Both the position numbers and the translations under genes were made by a program. Below are positions 17,706-26,571 of a DNA stretch of 36,347 nt, piece after piece. The notes below the pieces were generated by a model. The model searched no databases. It worked only from the letters and a program-made list of their open reading frames with translations, and was not told where the DNA came from. Source of the DNA: an uncultured beta proteobacterium (GTDB lineage: Bacteria; Pseudomonadota; Gammaproteobacteria; Burkholderiales; Burkholderiaceae_C); assembly GCA_903822435.1 (NCBI GenBank), contig CAIJPE010000417.1, forward strand, positions 1 to 36,347, read 5' to 3'. Position 1 is the first letter of the stretch. Each line of letters begins with the position of its first letter.

Positions 17706-18185
17706 TCAGCCTTCCATGGCCGTGGTCAGGTCATAGATGTAATGGCCCGTGGTAACCCCGGCGAACTTGTCGTCGACCTTGATGTACTCGTTGTCGAACT
17801 TGGTGAAGTTCAACGAGATGGACTCGCTCGGCCGGTCACCGCCGCTGCTGACGCTGTAGCCGCTGATCATCGTGCCGTTCAGGATGTACTTCTGGAAAGC
17901 GACGTGGTTGCCCTTGCCGTCGGTGCGCGTGATGTCGATCTTGACCGTGACGCCCTCACCGCCGATGGCTTCCTTCAGCGCCAACGGCGAGAACGAGTCC
18001 ATCGTCTTGGTCAAGGTGATTTCGCTCACGCTGGGGGCCGAGGCCTCGCGCTTGGAGGCACCGCCGACGCCAGCGCTGATGCCGCGGCCGACGCCCCACT
18101 GCATGCTGGTCATCTCGATCCACTGGGCGTAGCCAGTCGCGGTGGCCTCACCGTTCATATCGCCGTACTTCATGAAAATAGCCAT
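17706..18185 (-). CDS. hcp: Hcp (TssD) tube protein
   Basis: A 159-residue Hcp1-family protein that stacks as hexamers into the T6SS inner tube and is secreted. The start MAIFMKYGDMNGEATATGYAQ, the WIEMTSMQWGVGRGIS segment, the EITLTKTMDSFSPLAL strand and the C-terminal FTKFDNEYI match the family, and the length is normal. There is no C-terminal toxin extension. A purine-rich ribosome site (GAAAGGGTGA) precedes the ATG. It lies between clpV and vgrG, 69 bases after the clpV stop, and could also be driven by its own promoter in that gap. Confidence 0.97.
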   Translation of the reverse strand: MAIFMKYGDMNGEATATGYAQWIEMTSMQWGVGRGISAGVGGASKREASAPSVSEITLTKTMDSFSPLALKEAIGGEGVTVKIDITRTDGKGNHVAFQKYILNGTMISGYSVSSGGDRPSESISLNFTKFDNEYIKVDDKFAGVTTGHYIYDLTTAMEG

Positions 18186-18254
18186 GGTTGATTCACCCTT
18201 TCAAATTGGTTTCGCCGATGTCCCCGCTCATTGCATGCTCGGTCGCGGGAACGT

Positions 18255-20927
18255 TCAACCGAGGTCGTACCGGAAATTACCAGACGACAAATCCATGCCG
18301 ACCTGAACCCGATTGATCTTCTCGCCCGAAGCCATCCGGGCCAGGAGTTGCGCCGACAACTCCGGCAGGAGTGAACGGCTGAGAATATTATCGATGTTGC
18401 GGGCGCCGGATTCGACTTCCTTGCACCGCGAGACGATGGTGTCTGGCACCGCATCGTCGAAGGTGAAGGGCGTCCCGTAGGTCTCTTGCACCCGCCGGCC
18501 GATGCTGTTGAGCTTGAGCAGGCAGATGCGCTTGAGGATCTCGTCGCGCAACGGGTAGTAGATGACCACGTTGCAGCGGCCGAGAAAGGCCGGCTTGAAC
18601 ACCTTCAACAAGTCGGGCTGCAGTGCTTCGCGCAATTGTTCGGGCTCGGGCGTGAGGTCAGGGTCGGCGCAGAGCTTTGCAATGGTATCGGTGCCCGCAT
18701 TGCTGGTCATGATGATCACGCAATTGCGAAAGTCGATGTCGCGGCCTTCGCCGTCCTTCATCTGGCCTTTGTCGAAGACCTGGTAGAAAACGTCCTGCAC
18801 GCCCGGATGGGCCTTTTCCATCTCGTCGAGCAGCACCACCGAATAAGGCCTGCGGCGCACGGCCTCGGTCAGCACGCCGCCCTCGCCGTAGCCCACGTAG
18901 CCAGGGGGCGAGCCCATGAGCAGCGAGACCTTGTGCTCTTCCTTGAACTCGCTCATGTTGATGACGGTGAGGTTCTGCTCGCCGCCATACAGGAGTTCGG
19001 CCACGGCCAGCGCCGTCTCGGTCTTGCCCACGCCGGAGGTGCCGGCCATCATGAACACGCCGATGGGCTTGCGCGGGTCGGTCAGGCCCGCACGGCTGGT
19101 GCGGATGGCTTGTGCGATGGCGTCGAGTGCGTGATCCTGGCCGACCACGCGCTCCATGAGCTTGCCCTGCAAGGCCAGGACGGTCTTGATCTCGTTGGAC
19201 ACCATGCGGCCGACGGGGATGCCGGTCCAGGTGGCCACCACCTCGGCCACGGCCTGGCCGTCGACCACCGGGTGCACCAGCGGCTCCTCGCCCTGCAACT
19301 CGCGCAAGGTGGCCATGGTCTGGGCCAGCTCGCGCTTGAGGGCGGGCAGGTCTTCGGCCGGCGGCACCTCGCTGGCGGCGGGAAGCAGGTTGACCGACGC
19401 CGCTTCCGCACGGGTGCGCAGGTCGCGGATGGCCGCTACCAATTCCTTCTCGCGGGCCCACTGCGTGTTGAGGGCCTCGAGCTCGGCCTGCACCTGGGCC
19501 TGTTCGGCCTTCAGGGCCGCCTGGCGTGCGACGTGGTCGGTGCCGGTCGCCGTCTCGCGGCCGATGGCCGAGAGCTCGGTGTCGATGAGCGCAATGCGGC
19601 GCGTCCGGTCTTCGACAGGTGCGGGGATGGCGGCCTGGCTCATGGCCACCCGGGCGCAGGCGGTGTCCAGCAGCGACACGCCCTTGTCGGGCAGTTGACG
19701 CGACGGGATGAAGCGCGCCGACAACTTGACCGCGTCTTCAACGGCTTCGTCGAGGATGCGAACACCGTGGTGCTTCTCCAACGTGGGCACCAGCCCGCGC
19801 AACATGGCCGCGGCCAGTGGCTCGGAGGGTTCGTCGACCTTGACGACCTGGAAGCGGCGCGTGAGCGCGGCGTCTTTCTCGAAGTACTTCTTGTACTCTG
19901 CCCAGGTGGTGGCCGCCACGCAGCGAAGCTCTCCGCGGGCCAGGGCCGGCTTGAGCAGGTTGGCCGCGTCGTTCTGGCCGGCAGCACCCCCCGCGCCGAT
20001 GAGCGTGTGCGCTTCATCGATGAACATGACGATGGGCGTGGGCGATGACTTGACGGTGTCGATCACGCCCTTGAGCCGGTTCTCGAACTCGCCCTTCACG
20101 CCGGCACCGGCCTGCAGCAACCCGAGATCGAGCGACATGAGCTTGACGCCCTTCAGGGCATCGGGCACGTCGCCGGCGGCAATGCGCAGGGCCAGCCCCT
20201 CGACCACCGCAGTCTTGCCCACGCCGGGCTCGCCGGTGAGGATCGGGTTGTTCTGGCGACGCCGCGTCAGGATATCCACCATCTGGCGGATCTCGCTGTC
20301 GCGGCCGAGGATGGGGTCGATCTTGCCGGCCTTGGCCTGCGCCGTGAGGTCGGTGCAGAACTGATCCAGCGGGCCGCCGCCGCGCGGGGCATCGGGCGCC
20401 GGGCCGGCACCGGCCGGGGCTGCGGCGGCTGCGGACTCGGCCTGGGCGGCTTCATCGCTGCCAGCGGCCATCTCGGCCAGGTTGCCGCGCACCGCGGCGG
20501 CCGGCACGGCCAGCAACGTGGGGCAGCTGTCGCGCACGGTGCGCGACAAGGTTTCGTCGGCGAGCAGGACAGCCAGCATGTGGCCGCTGCGGATGCGGTT
20601 GGCGCCCGCCTCGAGCGAAGCGATGATCCAGGCCTCGCGCAGCCAGCTCACGATGTCGGGCGACAAGGCCGGGGCGCGCGCATTGCCGGTGCGCAACTTG
20701 TCCAAGGCCCGGTTGAGTTCCTGCGCCACCTGCCCGGCGTCGACGCCTTGCTTGCGCAGGACGGCCGCGATGTCGGAGCCCGAGGTCTCGACAAGCTTCA
20801 GCAAGACGTGCTCTATCTCGACGTTGTAGTGGCTTCGCGACAACGTCAACCCCGCCGCTGCTTCGAGCTGCCGGCGGGCTGTATCGGACAGCCGGGCCAC
20901 GAGGGTTTTGAGATCGATCGCAACCAT
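18255..20927 (-). CDS. clpV: ClpV (TssH) sheath-recycling AAA+ ATPase
   Basis: An 890-residue AAA+ unfoldase that disassembles contracted TssBC sheaths in the cytoplasm. Domains in order: an N-terminal Clp_N helical domain (1-150) that binds the TssC helix, an Ala-rich linker (155-185), and AAA-1 with Walker A GEPGVGKT (232-239) and Walker B MFIDEA (301-306). A coiled-coil middle domain follows (about 440-545), then AAA-2 with Walker A GTSGVGKT (629-636), Walker B VVLLDE (697-702) and a C-terminal D2-small domain. Both ATPase sites look intact. It is the first gene of a minus-strand operon and diverges from tssA across a 192-base promoter region. Confidence 0.97.
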   Translation of the reverse strand: MVAIDLKTLVARLSDTARRQLEAAAGLTLSRSHYNVEIEHVLLKLVETSGSDIAAVLRKQGVDAGQVAQELNRALDKLRTGNARAPALSPDIVSWLREAWIIASLEAGANRIRSGHMLAVLLADETLSRTVRDSCPTLLAVPAAAVRGNLAEMAAGSDEAAQAESAAAAAPAGAGPAPDAPRGGGPLDQFCTDLTAQAKAGKIDPILGRDSEIRQMVDILTRRRQNNPILTGEPGVGKTAVVEGLALRIAAGDVPDALKGVKLMSLDLGLLQAGAGVKGEFENRLKGVIDTVKSSPTPIVMFIDEAHTLIGAGGAAGQNDAANLLKPALARGELRCVAATTWAEYKKYFEKDAALTRRFQVVKVDEPSEPLAAAMLRGLVPTLEKHHGVRILDEAVEDAVKLSARFIPSRQLPDKGVSLLDTACARVAMSQAAIPAPVEDRTRRIALIDTELSAIGRETATGTDHVARQAALKAEQAQVQAELEALNTQWAREKELVAAIRDLRTRAEAASVNLLPAASEVPPAEDLPALKRELAQTMATLRELQGEEPLVHPVVDGQAVAEVVATWTGIPVGRMVSNEIKTVLALQGKLMERVVGQDHALDAIAQAIRTSRAGLTDPRKPIGVFMMAGTSGVGKTETALAVAELLYGGEQNLTVINMSEFKEEHKVSLLMGSPPGYVGYGEGGVLTEAVRRRPYSVVLLDEMEKAHPGVQDVFYQVFDKGQMKDGEGRDIDFRNCVIIMTSNAGTDTIAKLCADPDLTPEPEQLREALQPDLLKVFKPAFLGRCNVVIYYPLRDEILKRICLLKLNSIGRRVQETYGTPFTFDDAVPDTIVSRCKEVESGARNIDNILSRSLLPELSAQLLARMASGEKINRVQVGMDLSSGNFRYDLG

Positions 20928-21119
20928 GTCCGCCTACTCCATCGGCACCGCGGACACGCGGACTGTCGACTTAGAAATGTTCATGATTACGACCATATCG
21001 GATAGGCTTCGCGCTGTCTACTGTGCATGACCCCCCACTTGGGGATGCAGAACCGCAGAGCCACATCACGCATCCAGCGGCATGATGGCGGTCGGTGGAT
21101 GGGCCGATTTGGAGGACGG
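20928..21119. promoter_or_regulatory. Divergent promoter region between clpV and tssA
   Basis: This 192-base gap separates two oppositely oriented T6SS operons, so both promoters should lie here. A notably AT-rich patch at about 20970-21005 (TTAGAAATGTTCATGATTAC followed by GACCATATCGGATAGG) stands out from the GC-rich background and is the best place for promoter elements. No clear sigma-54 GG-GC pair was found. A GGAGG ribosome site lies immediately before the tssA ATG at 21120. Confidence 0.5.
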
Positions 21120-22217
21120 ATGGCGAGCGACTCGATGGACGTGGCGGCATGGCTGGCTGCACTGGATTCAGGTGTGGAAGGAGCGGGTAGCGACTTGCGG
21201 GCCGACTTCTCGGCCACTTCGCCCTATCAGCGATTGCGCGATGCCCGTGCTGCGGCCCGCGCCGAAGAGCGCGCGCGCGATGCCGAGGCCGACAGCGAGG
21301 GCCCCGAGGCCGCCGGGTGGCGCGATGTGCGGTCGGTGGGCCAGAAGGCGCTCGCCACCCAGAGCAAGGATTTCGAGATCGCCGCATGGCTGACCGAAGC
21401 CCTGGTGCGCACAGAAGGCTTGGCCGGCCTGACAGCGGGTGCCCAGTTGATCGCGGGCTTGTGCGAGCGCTTCTGGGAGGGCGGCTTTCCGCAGCCCGAC
21501 GAAGACGGACTGGAAGCCCGGGCTTCGCCCATCGGCGGCCTGGCCGGTGGCGAAAAGGACGGCACCATCATGCAGCCGCTGCGGCGGCTTGCGTTGTTCC
21601 GGCGGGCCGATGGAACACCCATCGGCCTGTACCAATGGGATCAGGCCGAACAGATCTCGACGCTGGATGACAAGCGCAAGAAGGCCAAGTACGCGGCCGG
21701 CGCCATCGAGCTCAAGACGTTGGAAGCCGAAGCCCGGTTGGACAAGAACTACCTCATCGGGATGGGCCGTGCCACCGCGGCCGCCATCGAAGCCTGGCGC
21801 GAACTCGACCGGCAGATCGACGCCCGGTTCGGCGCCGAGGCCCCCTCGGTGCGCAAGGTATCGAGCCTGCTCGACCGCATGCTCGAGGTCATCGCGCGAC
21901 TGGGCGGGGTGGTGGCCCAGGCCGAGGCACCGCCTCCGGAAGCCGAAGGATCCGGTGCTGCCGATGCGGCCGCCGGCGGGGCTGCAGTCGCCCCGGCGAA
22001 TGCCGTCATGACCCGCGAGACCGCACTGCGCGATCTCGATCGCATTGCGGACTACTTCCGGCGCACCGAGCCACACTCACCCCTGGCCTACACGCTGGAC
22101 GAGGCCGTGCGCCGCGGAAGGATGAGCCTGTCCGAACTGCTCGCCGAGGTCCTGCCCGACGCGGCCGTGCGCAATGGCATGCTGGTGCGGCTGGGCATCC
22201 GGCCGGAGGAGTCTTGA
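21120..22217 (+). CDS. tssA: TssA T6SS assembly protein
   Basis: A 365-residue TssA with an N-terminal ImpA_N domain (about 1-190). It holds SPYQRLRDARAAARAEER, the WRDVRSVGQKALATQSKDFE segment and FWEGGFPQPDEDGLEAR. The C-terminal end has the typical YFRRTEPHSPLAYTLDEAVRR motif. TssA organises baseplate docking and sheath/tube polymerisation. The frame is open to 21027, but the ATG at 21120 with GGAGG 4 bases before it is preferred. It starts a plus-strand operon; its TGA overlaps the next gene's ATG by one base (TTGATG). Confidence 0.94.
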   Translation: MASDSMDVAAWLAALDSGVEGAGSDLRADFSATSPYQRLRDARAAARAEERARDAEADSEGPEAAGWRDVRSVGQKALATQSKDFEIAAWLTEALVRTEGLAGLTAGAQLIAGLCERFWEGGFPQPDEDGLEARASPIGGLAGGEKDGTIMQPLRRLALFRRADGTPIGLYQWDQAEQISTLDDKRKKAKYAAGAIELKTLEAEARLDKNYLIGMGRATAAAIEAWRELDRQIDARFGAEAPSVRKVSSLLDRMLEVIARLGGVVAQAEAPPPEAEGSGAADAAAGGAAVAPANAVMTRETALRDLDRIADYFRRTEPHSPLAYTLDEAVRRGRMSLSELLAEVLPDAAVRNGMLVRLGIRPEES

Positions 22218-23290
22218 TGTCCGCTGGCACGTCCGGTGCATGCGCTGACGCGATGCTCAGCCACTCGATCACCGCGCACCCTTTTCCGCCACAGTGCCCC
22301 CGCAGCCGTGCGCGCCGGACCGCGGGCCTGGTCGCGGCCCTTGCCTGCGCCCTGCTGCCCGTGGCGGCCCAGGCCGAGCCCAAGCGGCTGGCCCTTGTCA
22401 TCGGCAACAGCAGCTACGCCAGCCTGCCCGCACTCGAAGCCTGCCGCACGGCAGTCAGCGCCTTGTCGGGCGCCCTGAAGCGGGCCGGCTACGAGGTGAC
22501 CGAAAAGCTCAATCCTTCCAATGGACAGATGGGCGCGGCGATCACCGAGTTCGGGGAAGCCATCGGCCGCGCCGGTGACGCCGTGGCCGTGGCGTATGTC
22601 TGTGGCTATGCCGTGGCACTGGACACTCGGCTGTTCCTGCTGCCCGCTTCGGCCAACCTGTCGCGGGAGACCGATGCGTTGAGCCAGGGCATCGTCGGCC
22701 GGCTGTTCGTCAACACGGTTGCACGCTCCGGCGCCCGAGGTGGCGTGTTGCTGCTCGATACCGTTGCCTTGCCCGGCAATCCGGCGGCCCTCCCCCTGGC
22801 AGCCCTGATCGATTCAAGCCTGCTGGGCAGCCGGGGCTTGGCCGCCGTGCAGACCACAGGCGCGTTTCCGGCCGGCACCACCGAGTTGGCTGCCGCAGCG
22901 GCCAGCGGCATCACCAGCAGCGGCAATGACTGGCGTGCCGTGCTCAAGGGGTTGCGCGCCAAGCTCCCCAATTCGGGCCAACGCATGGCGGTCTTCTACG
23001 ACCCCGTCGAAGCCAGCGGCGCTTCGGCGGCCACGACCACTCCGGGCGCCACCGCGCCCGGGGCCGAGGCTGCCCGGCCCTCGGTCGACCCAGGCGGCCT
23101 CACCGCGGCCGACTACCGGCGCATCCAATTGGCACTTCAGCGTCTGGGTTATTACGCCGGCAAGGTCGACGGCGTGGTCGGGTCGGACACCATGGCTGCC
23201 ATTCGCCGCTTCCAGCACGAGTTGCGCGCAGAAATGAGCGGTCAACTCACCAAAGAGCAATCCGAGCGATTGCTCAAAGACAGCCAGTAA
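22217..23290 (+). CDS. Exported caspase-fold pseudoenzyme with peptidoglycan-binding domain
   Basis: A 357-residue protein translationally coupled to tssA (TGATG), with GGAGGA six bases before its ATG. A long N-region precedes a signal sequence (about 36-53, ending AQA-EP), so it should be periplasmic. Residues 55-265 look like a caspase-like (peptidase C14) fold: KRLALVIGNSSYASLPAL is the typical first strand. The catalytic positions are lost: the usual YAGHG is YVCGYA, with Tyr131 in place of His, and the usual DACRxNP is DTVALPGNP, with Val183 in place of Cys. Residues 296-355 are a PG_binding_1 domain (YRRIQLALQRLGYYAGKVDG). It may anchor or scaffold the T6SS at the cell wall; that is inference. 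A later Met13 start is possible. Confidence 0.8.
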   Translation: MSAGTSGACADAMLSHSITAHPFPPQCPRSRARRTAGLVAALACALLPVAAQAEPKRLALVIGNSSYASLPALEACRTAVSALSGALKRAGYEVTEKLNPSNGQMGAAITEFGEAIGRAGDAVAVAYVCGYAVALDTRLFLLPASANLSRETDALSQGIVGRLFVNTVARSGARGGVLLLDTVALPGNPAALPLAALIDSSLLGSRGLAAVQTTGAFPAGTTELAAAAASGITSSGNDWRAVLKGLRAKLPNSGQRMAVFYDPVEASGASAATTTPGATAPGAEAARPSVDPGGLTAADYRRIQLALQRLGYYAGKVDGVVGSDTMAAIRRFQHELRAEMSGQLTKEQSERLLKDSQ

Positions 23291-23321
23291 TGTCAACCAT
23301 ATCGAACGAAGGGCATCCATC

Positions 23322-24194
23322 ATGGGTTTGAGGACGAAGTTCAACCTGGTCATGCTGGTGGCCTTCCTGGTCGGATGGGCGCTGGCCGGCGTGCTGTCGT
23401 ACGAACTGGCCTTCAGCAACGCGCGCCGGCAGGTGCTGAACGATGCCGCCATCCTCAGCGCCCAGGCCAGCGTGCTGAGCGACTTCACGGTGAAGGAAGT
23501 CGCCCCGTTGCTCGTGGGCCAGTTCAACCAGCGCTTCCTGCCCCAGTCGGTGCCGGCCTGGGTGGCGCAGACCAACTTCAAGAACCTGCAGACCAAGTTT
23601 CCCGACTATTCATACCGCACGGTAGTCGAGAACCCGACCAACCCTGATGACAAGCCCGCCGAGTGGCAGGCCGAGTTGATCAAGACCTTCAAGGCCCAGC
23701 CCGACCAGAAGGAAATCGTGCACGAGCGCGAGACGCCCACGGGCCGCATCCTGTCCATCGCCCAGCCGATCATCATCACGAACGGCGCCTGCCTGCAGTG
23801 CCATTCGGTGCCGGCCGCCGCCCCTGCCACCATGATCGACCTGTACGGCTCGGCCAATGGCTTCGGCTGGAAGCTCAACGAGGTGATCGGCGCGCGCATC
23901 GTCAGCGTGCCCATGAGCGTGCCATTCGGCGAGGCCAACAAGACCTTCACCCGGCTGATGATCGGCCTGGGCGCGGTCTTCGCGGTGATGATGGTGCTGC
24001 TGAACCTGCTGCTGCATTTCGTGATCATCAAGCCGGTCGGTGTGATTTCTGCCCAGGCCATGGCGGTCAGCATGGGTAACATGGACGCGCCCGAGGTGGT
24101 GGTGCACACGAAGGACGAGATCGGCTCGCTGGCCGAATCGTTCAACCGCATGCGCCGCAGCCTGGCCAATGCGATGAAGATGCTCAACGAATAG
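23322..24194 (+). CDS. Membrane heme/HAMP sensor-like protein (Tll0287/DUF3365-type)
   Basis: A 290-residue protein with a membrane helix at 8-26 and a periplasmic domain (about 30-210) of the Tll0287-like/DUF3365 type. That domain carries a single c-type heme motif CLQCH (157-161) with ISIAQPIIITNG-like strands before it. A second membrane helix (212-235) and a HAMP domain (236-288; HTKDEIGSLAESFNRMRRSL) follow, and then the protein stops. Such domains bind heme and are proposed to sense redox state or small gases. There is no kinase, cyclase or methyl-accepting domain of its own, so HAMP output must act on another protein. The kinase gene begins 10 bases downstream and is the obvious candidate partner. 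The upstream gap to the pseudo-caspase is 31 bases. Confidence 0.88.
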   Translation: MGLRTKFNLVMLVAFLVGWALAGVLSYELAFSNARRQVLNDAAILSAQASVLSDFTVKEVAPLLVGQFNQRFLPQSVPAWVAQTNFKNLQTKFPDYSYRTVVENPTNPDDKPAEWQAELIKTFKAQPDQKEIVHERETPTGRILSIAQPIIITNGACLQCHSVPAAAPATMIDLYGSANGFGWKLNEVIGARIVSVPMSVPFGEANKTFTRLMIGLGAVFAVMMVLLNLLLHFVIIKPVGVISAQAMAVSMGNMDAPEVVVHTKDEIGSLAESFNRMRRSLANAMKMLNE

Positions 24195-24204
24195 TCTGGC
24201 GGCG

Positions 24205-25605
<1,401 letters not shown>

Positions 25606-25617
25606 GAGCGGGCTTAT

Positions 25618-25657
25618 CGCCCTAGAGGGCGGTCTCAGCGGCCTGCAAGCAGGCCGC
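25618..25657. terminator. Twin hairpins between convergent kinase and metalloprotease genes
   Basis: Two stems lie in the 55-base convergent gap. At 25618-25631 there is CGCCCT, two bases, AGGGCG. At 25638-25657 there is a perfect 9-bp repeat, GCGGCCTGC then AA then GCAGGCCGC. Because both are symmetric they can fold in either transcript and may act as a bidirectional terminator. No T-tract follows, so strength is uncertain. Confidence 0.65.
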
Positions 25658-25660
25658 GAA

Positions 25661-26347
25661 TCACGCGCAGTTCCAGACCCCAGCGGCTTCGACGAATATC
25701 GCCCAGTTCTCCGCGTTGGTCTTGGCAGCCACCGGGTCGTTCGCGGCCAGGGTCTCGGCCCGCTGTGCCCCGTAGGCCTTTTCCTTGGGATTCGCATTGC
25801 CCCAATCCACGACATCCACCGTTTGCAGGAAGAAGTGGGACAACTCGTGGATGATCGTTTCGAAACGGCTCTGGTTCCAGCCCGAGCTATCGATCCGCCC
25901 ATTGGTTCTGGGAAGGTAGATGGGCAAGCTCTTGAATGCCTCGTTGATGTAGACGGCGGCGCTGACACCGAGGTGCGAGGGAATGCTCAGCGCGCTGCCG
26001 ATCGCCAGACGCTGACCGGGAAACGCAGCTGCGTTCTCGCCAGTGCTCCGGCCCTTGACCGTCCAATTCAGCATCGTGGGGTCGTTGGGATCTTCTTCCC
26101 ACACGACCACCATCGGCATGAAAGCCACCGCAACGGGCTTCACGTTGACGTTCGAACGTATCTGGCGCAGCGTTCGTCCGACCTCTTTGCCGAATGCCGG
26201 AGATGCATCGCCGAACCAGCGGGTCAGCGCAGCAGCGGCGCTTCCATCGGTTGCCCTTGCACCCGCCAAAGACAGCGCATCCATGAGCTTGGCCTCTAGC
26301 GGCTGCACCATGCCGGAGGTGTAGGAATCTTGAAACGTGAATCCCAT
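25661..26347 (-). CDS. HExxH protein resembling M35 (aspzincin) metallopeptidases; candidate T6SS effector
   Basis: A 228-residue protein with a zinc-peptidase motif HELSH (167-171), then VDVVDWGNANPKEKAYG (177-193) and TNAENWAIFVEAAG (210-223). This order, HExxH, Asp, YG, then a TNAxxxxxF helix, resembles the lysine-specific/deuterolysin (M35) family, where Asp is the third zinc ligand. Which Asp serves here (178, 181 or another) is unclear. No signal peptide is present, so if it leaves the cell it would need a secretion system such as the neighbouring T6SS. No small partner gene that could be immunity is adjacent. The start is uncertain (ATG 26347 preferred, ATG 26392 possible). Codon use seems slightly less GC-biased than in its neighbours, suggesting later arrival. 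Confidence 0.72.
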   Translation of the reverse strand: MGFTFQDSYTSGMVQPLEAKLMDALSLAGARATDGSAAAALTRWFGDASPAFGKEVGRTLRQIRSNVNVKPVAVAFMPMVVVWEEDPNDPTMLNWTVKGRSTGENAAAFPGQRLAIGSALSIPSHLGVSAAVYINEAFKSLPIYLPRTNGRIDSSGWNQSRFETIIHELSHFFLQTVDVVDWGNANPKEKAYGAQRAETLAANDPVAAKTNAENWAIFVEAAGVWNCA

Positions 26348-26571
26348 GGTGGAAAGCCCCCATCTTGAATCGAAAAAAGGACACAGACACATCGATCATG
26401 AGACGTTCCGCACGCCCTGCCGGGCAGTCAACATGACGTTGGATCGGAACGGCCCTGTGCGGGAGGATGGTAATGGGCCGACCTTTGCAGAGCAAGCATT
26501 TCGCGCGATTCGGGCTTCTCCTCAACGCCGCTTCCCGCGCCATGCCCTGGCTCGGCAATGACGACCCGGCT
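26348..26571. promoter_or_regulatory. Non-coding gap upstream of the metalloprotease gene
   Basis: About 224 bases lie between the methyltransferase stop and the metalloprotease start, both on the minus strand. It includes a short GCCC-TGCC-GGGC stem near 26415 and, on the minus strand, a TTGACT at about 26427-26432 that could serve as a -35, though no good -10 was found at the right distance. A separate promoter for the metalloprotease is plausible. Confidence 0.35.

Noticed and set aside
20928..21119. A sigma-54 type promoter for clpV or tssA
   Set aside because: No GG and GC elements with the correct spacing were found on either strand.
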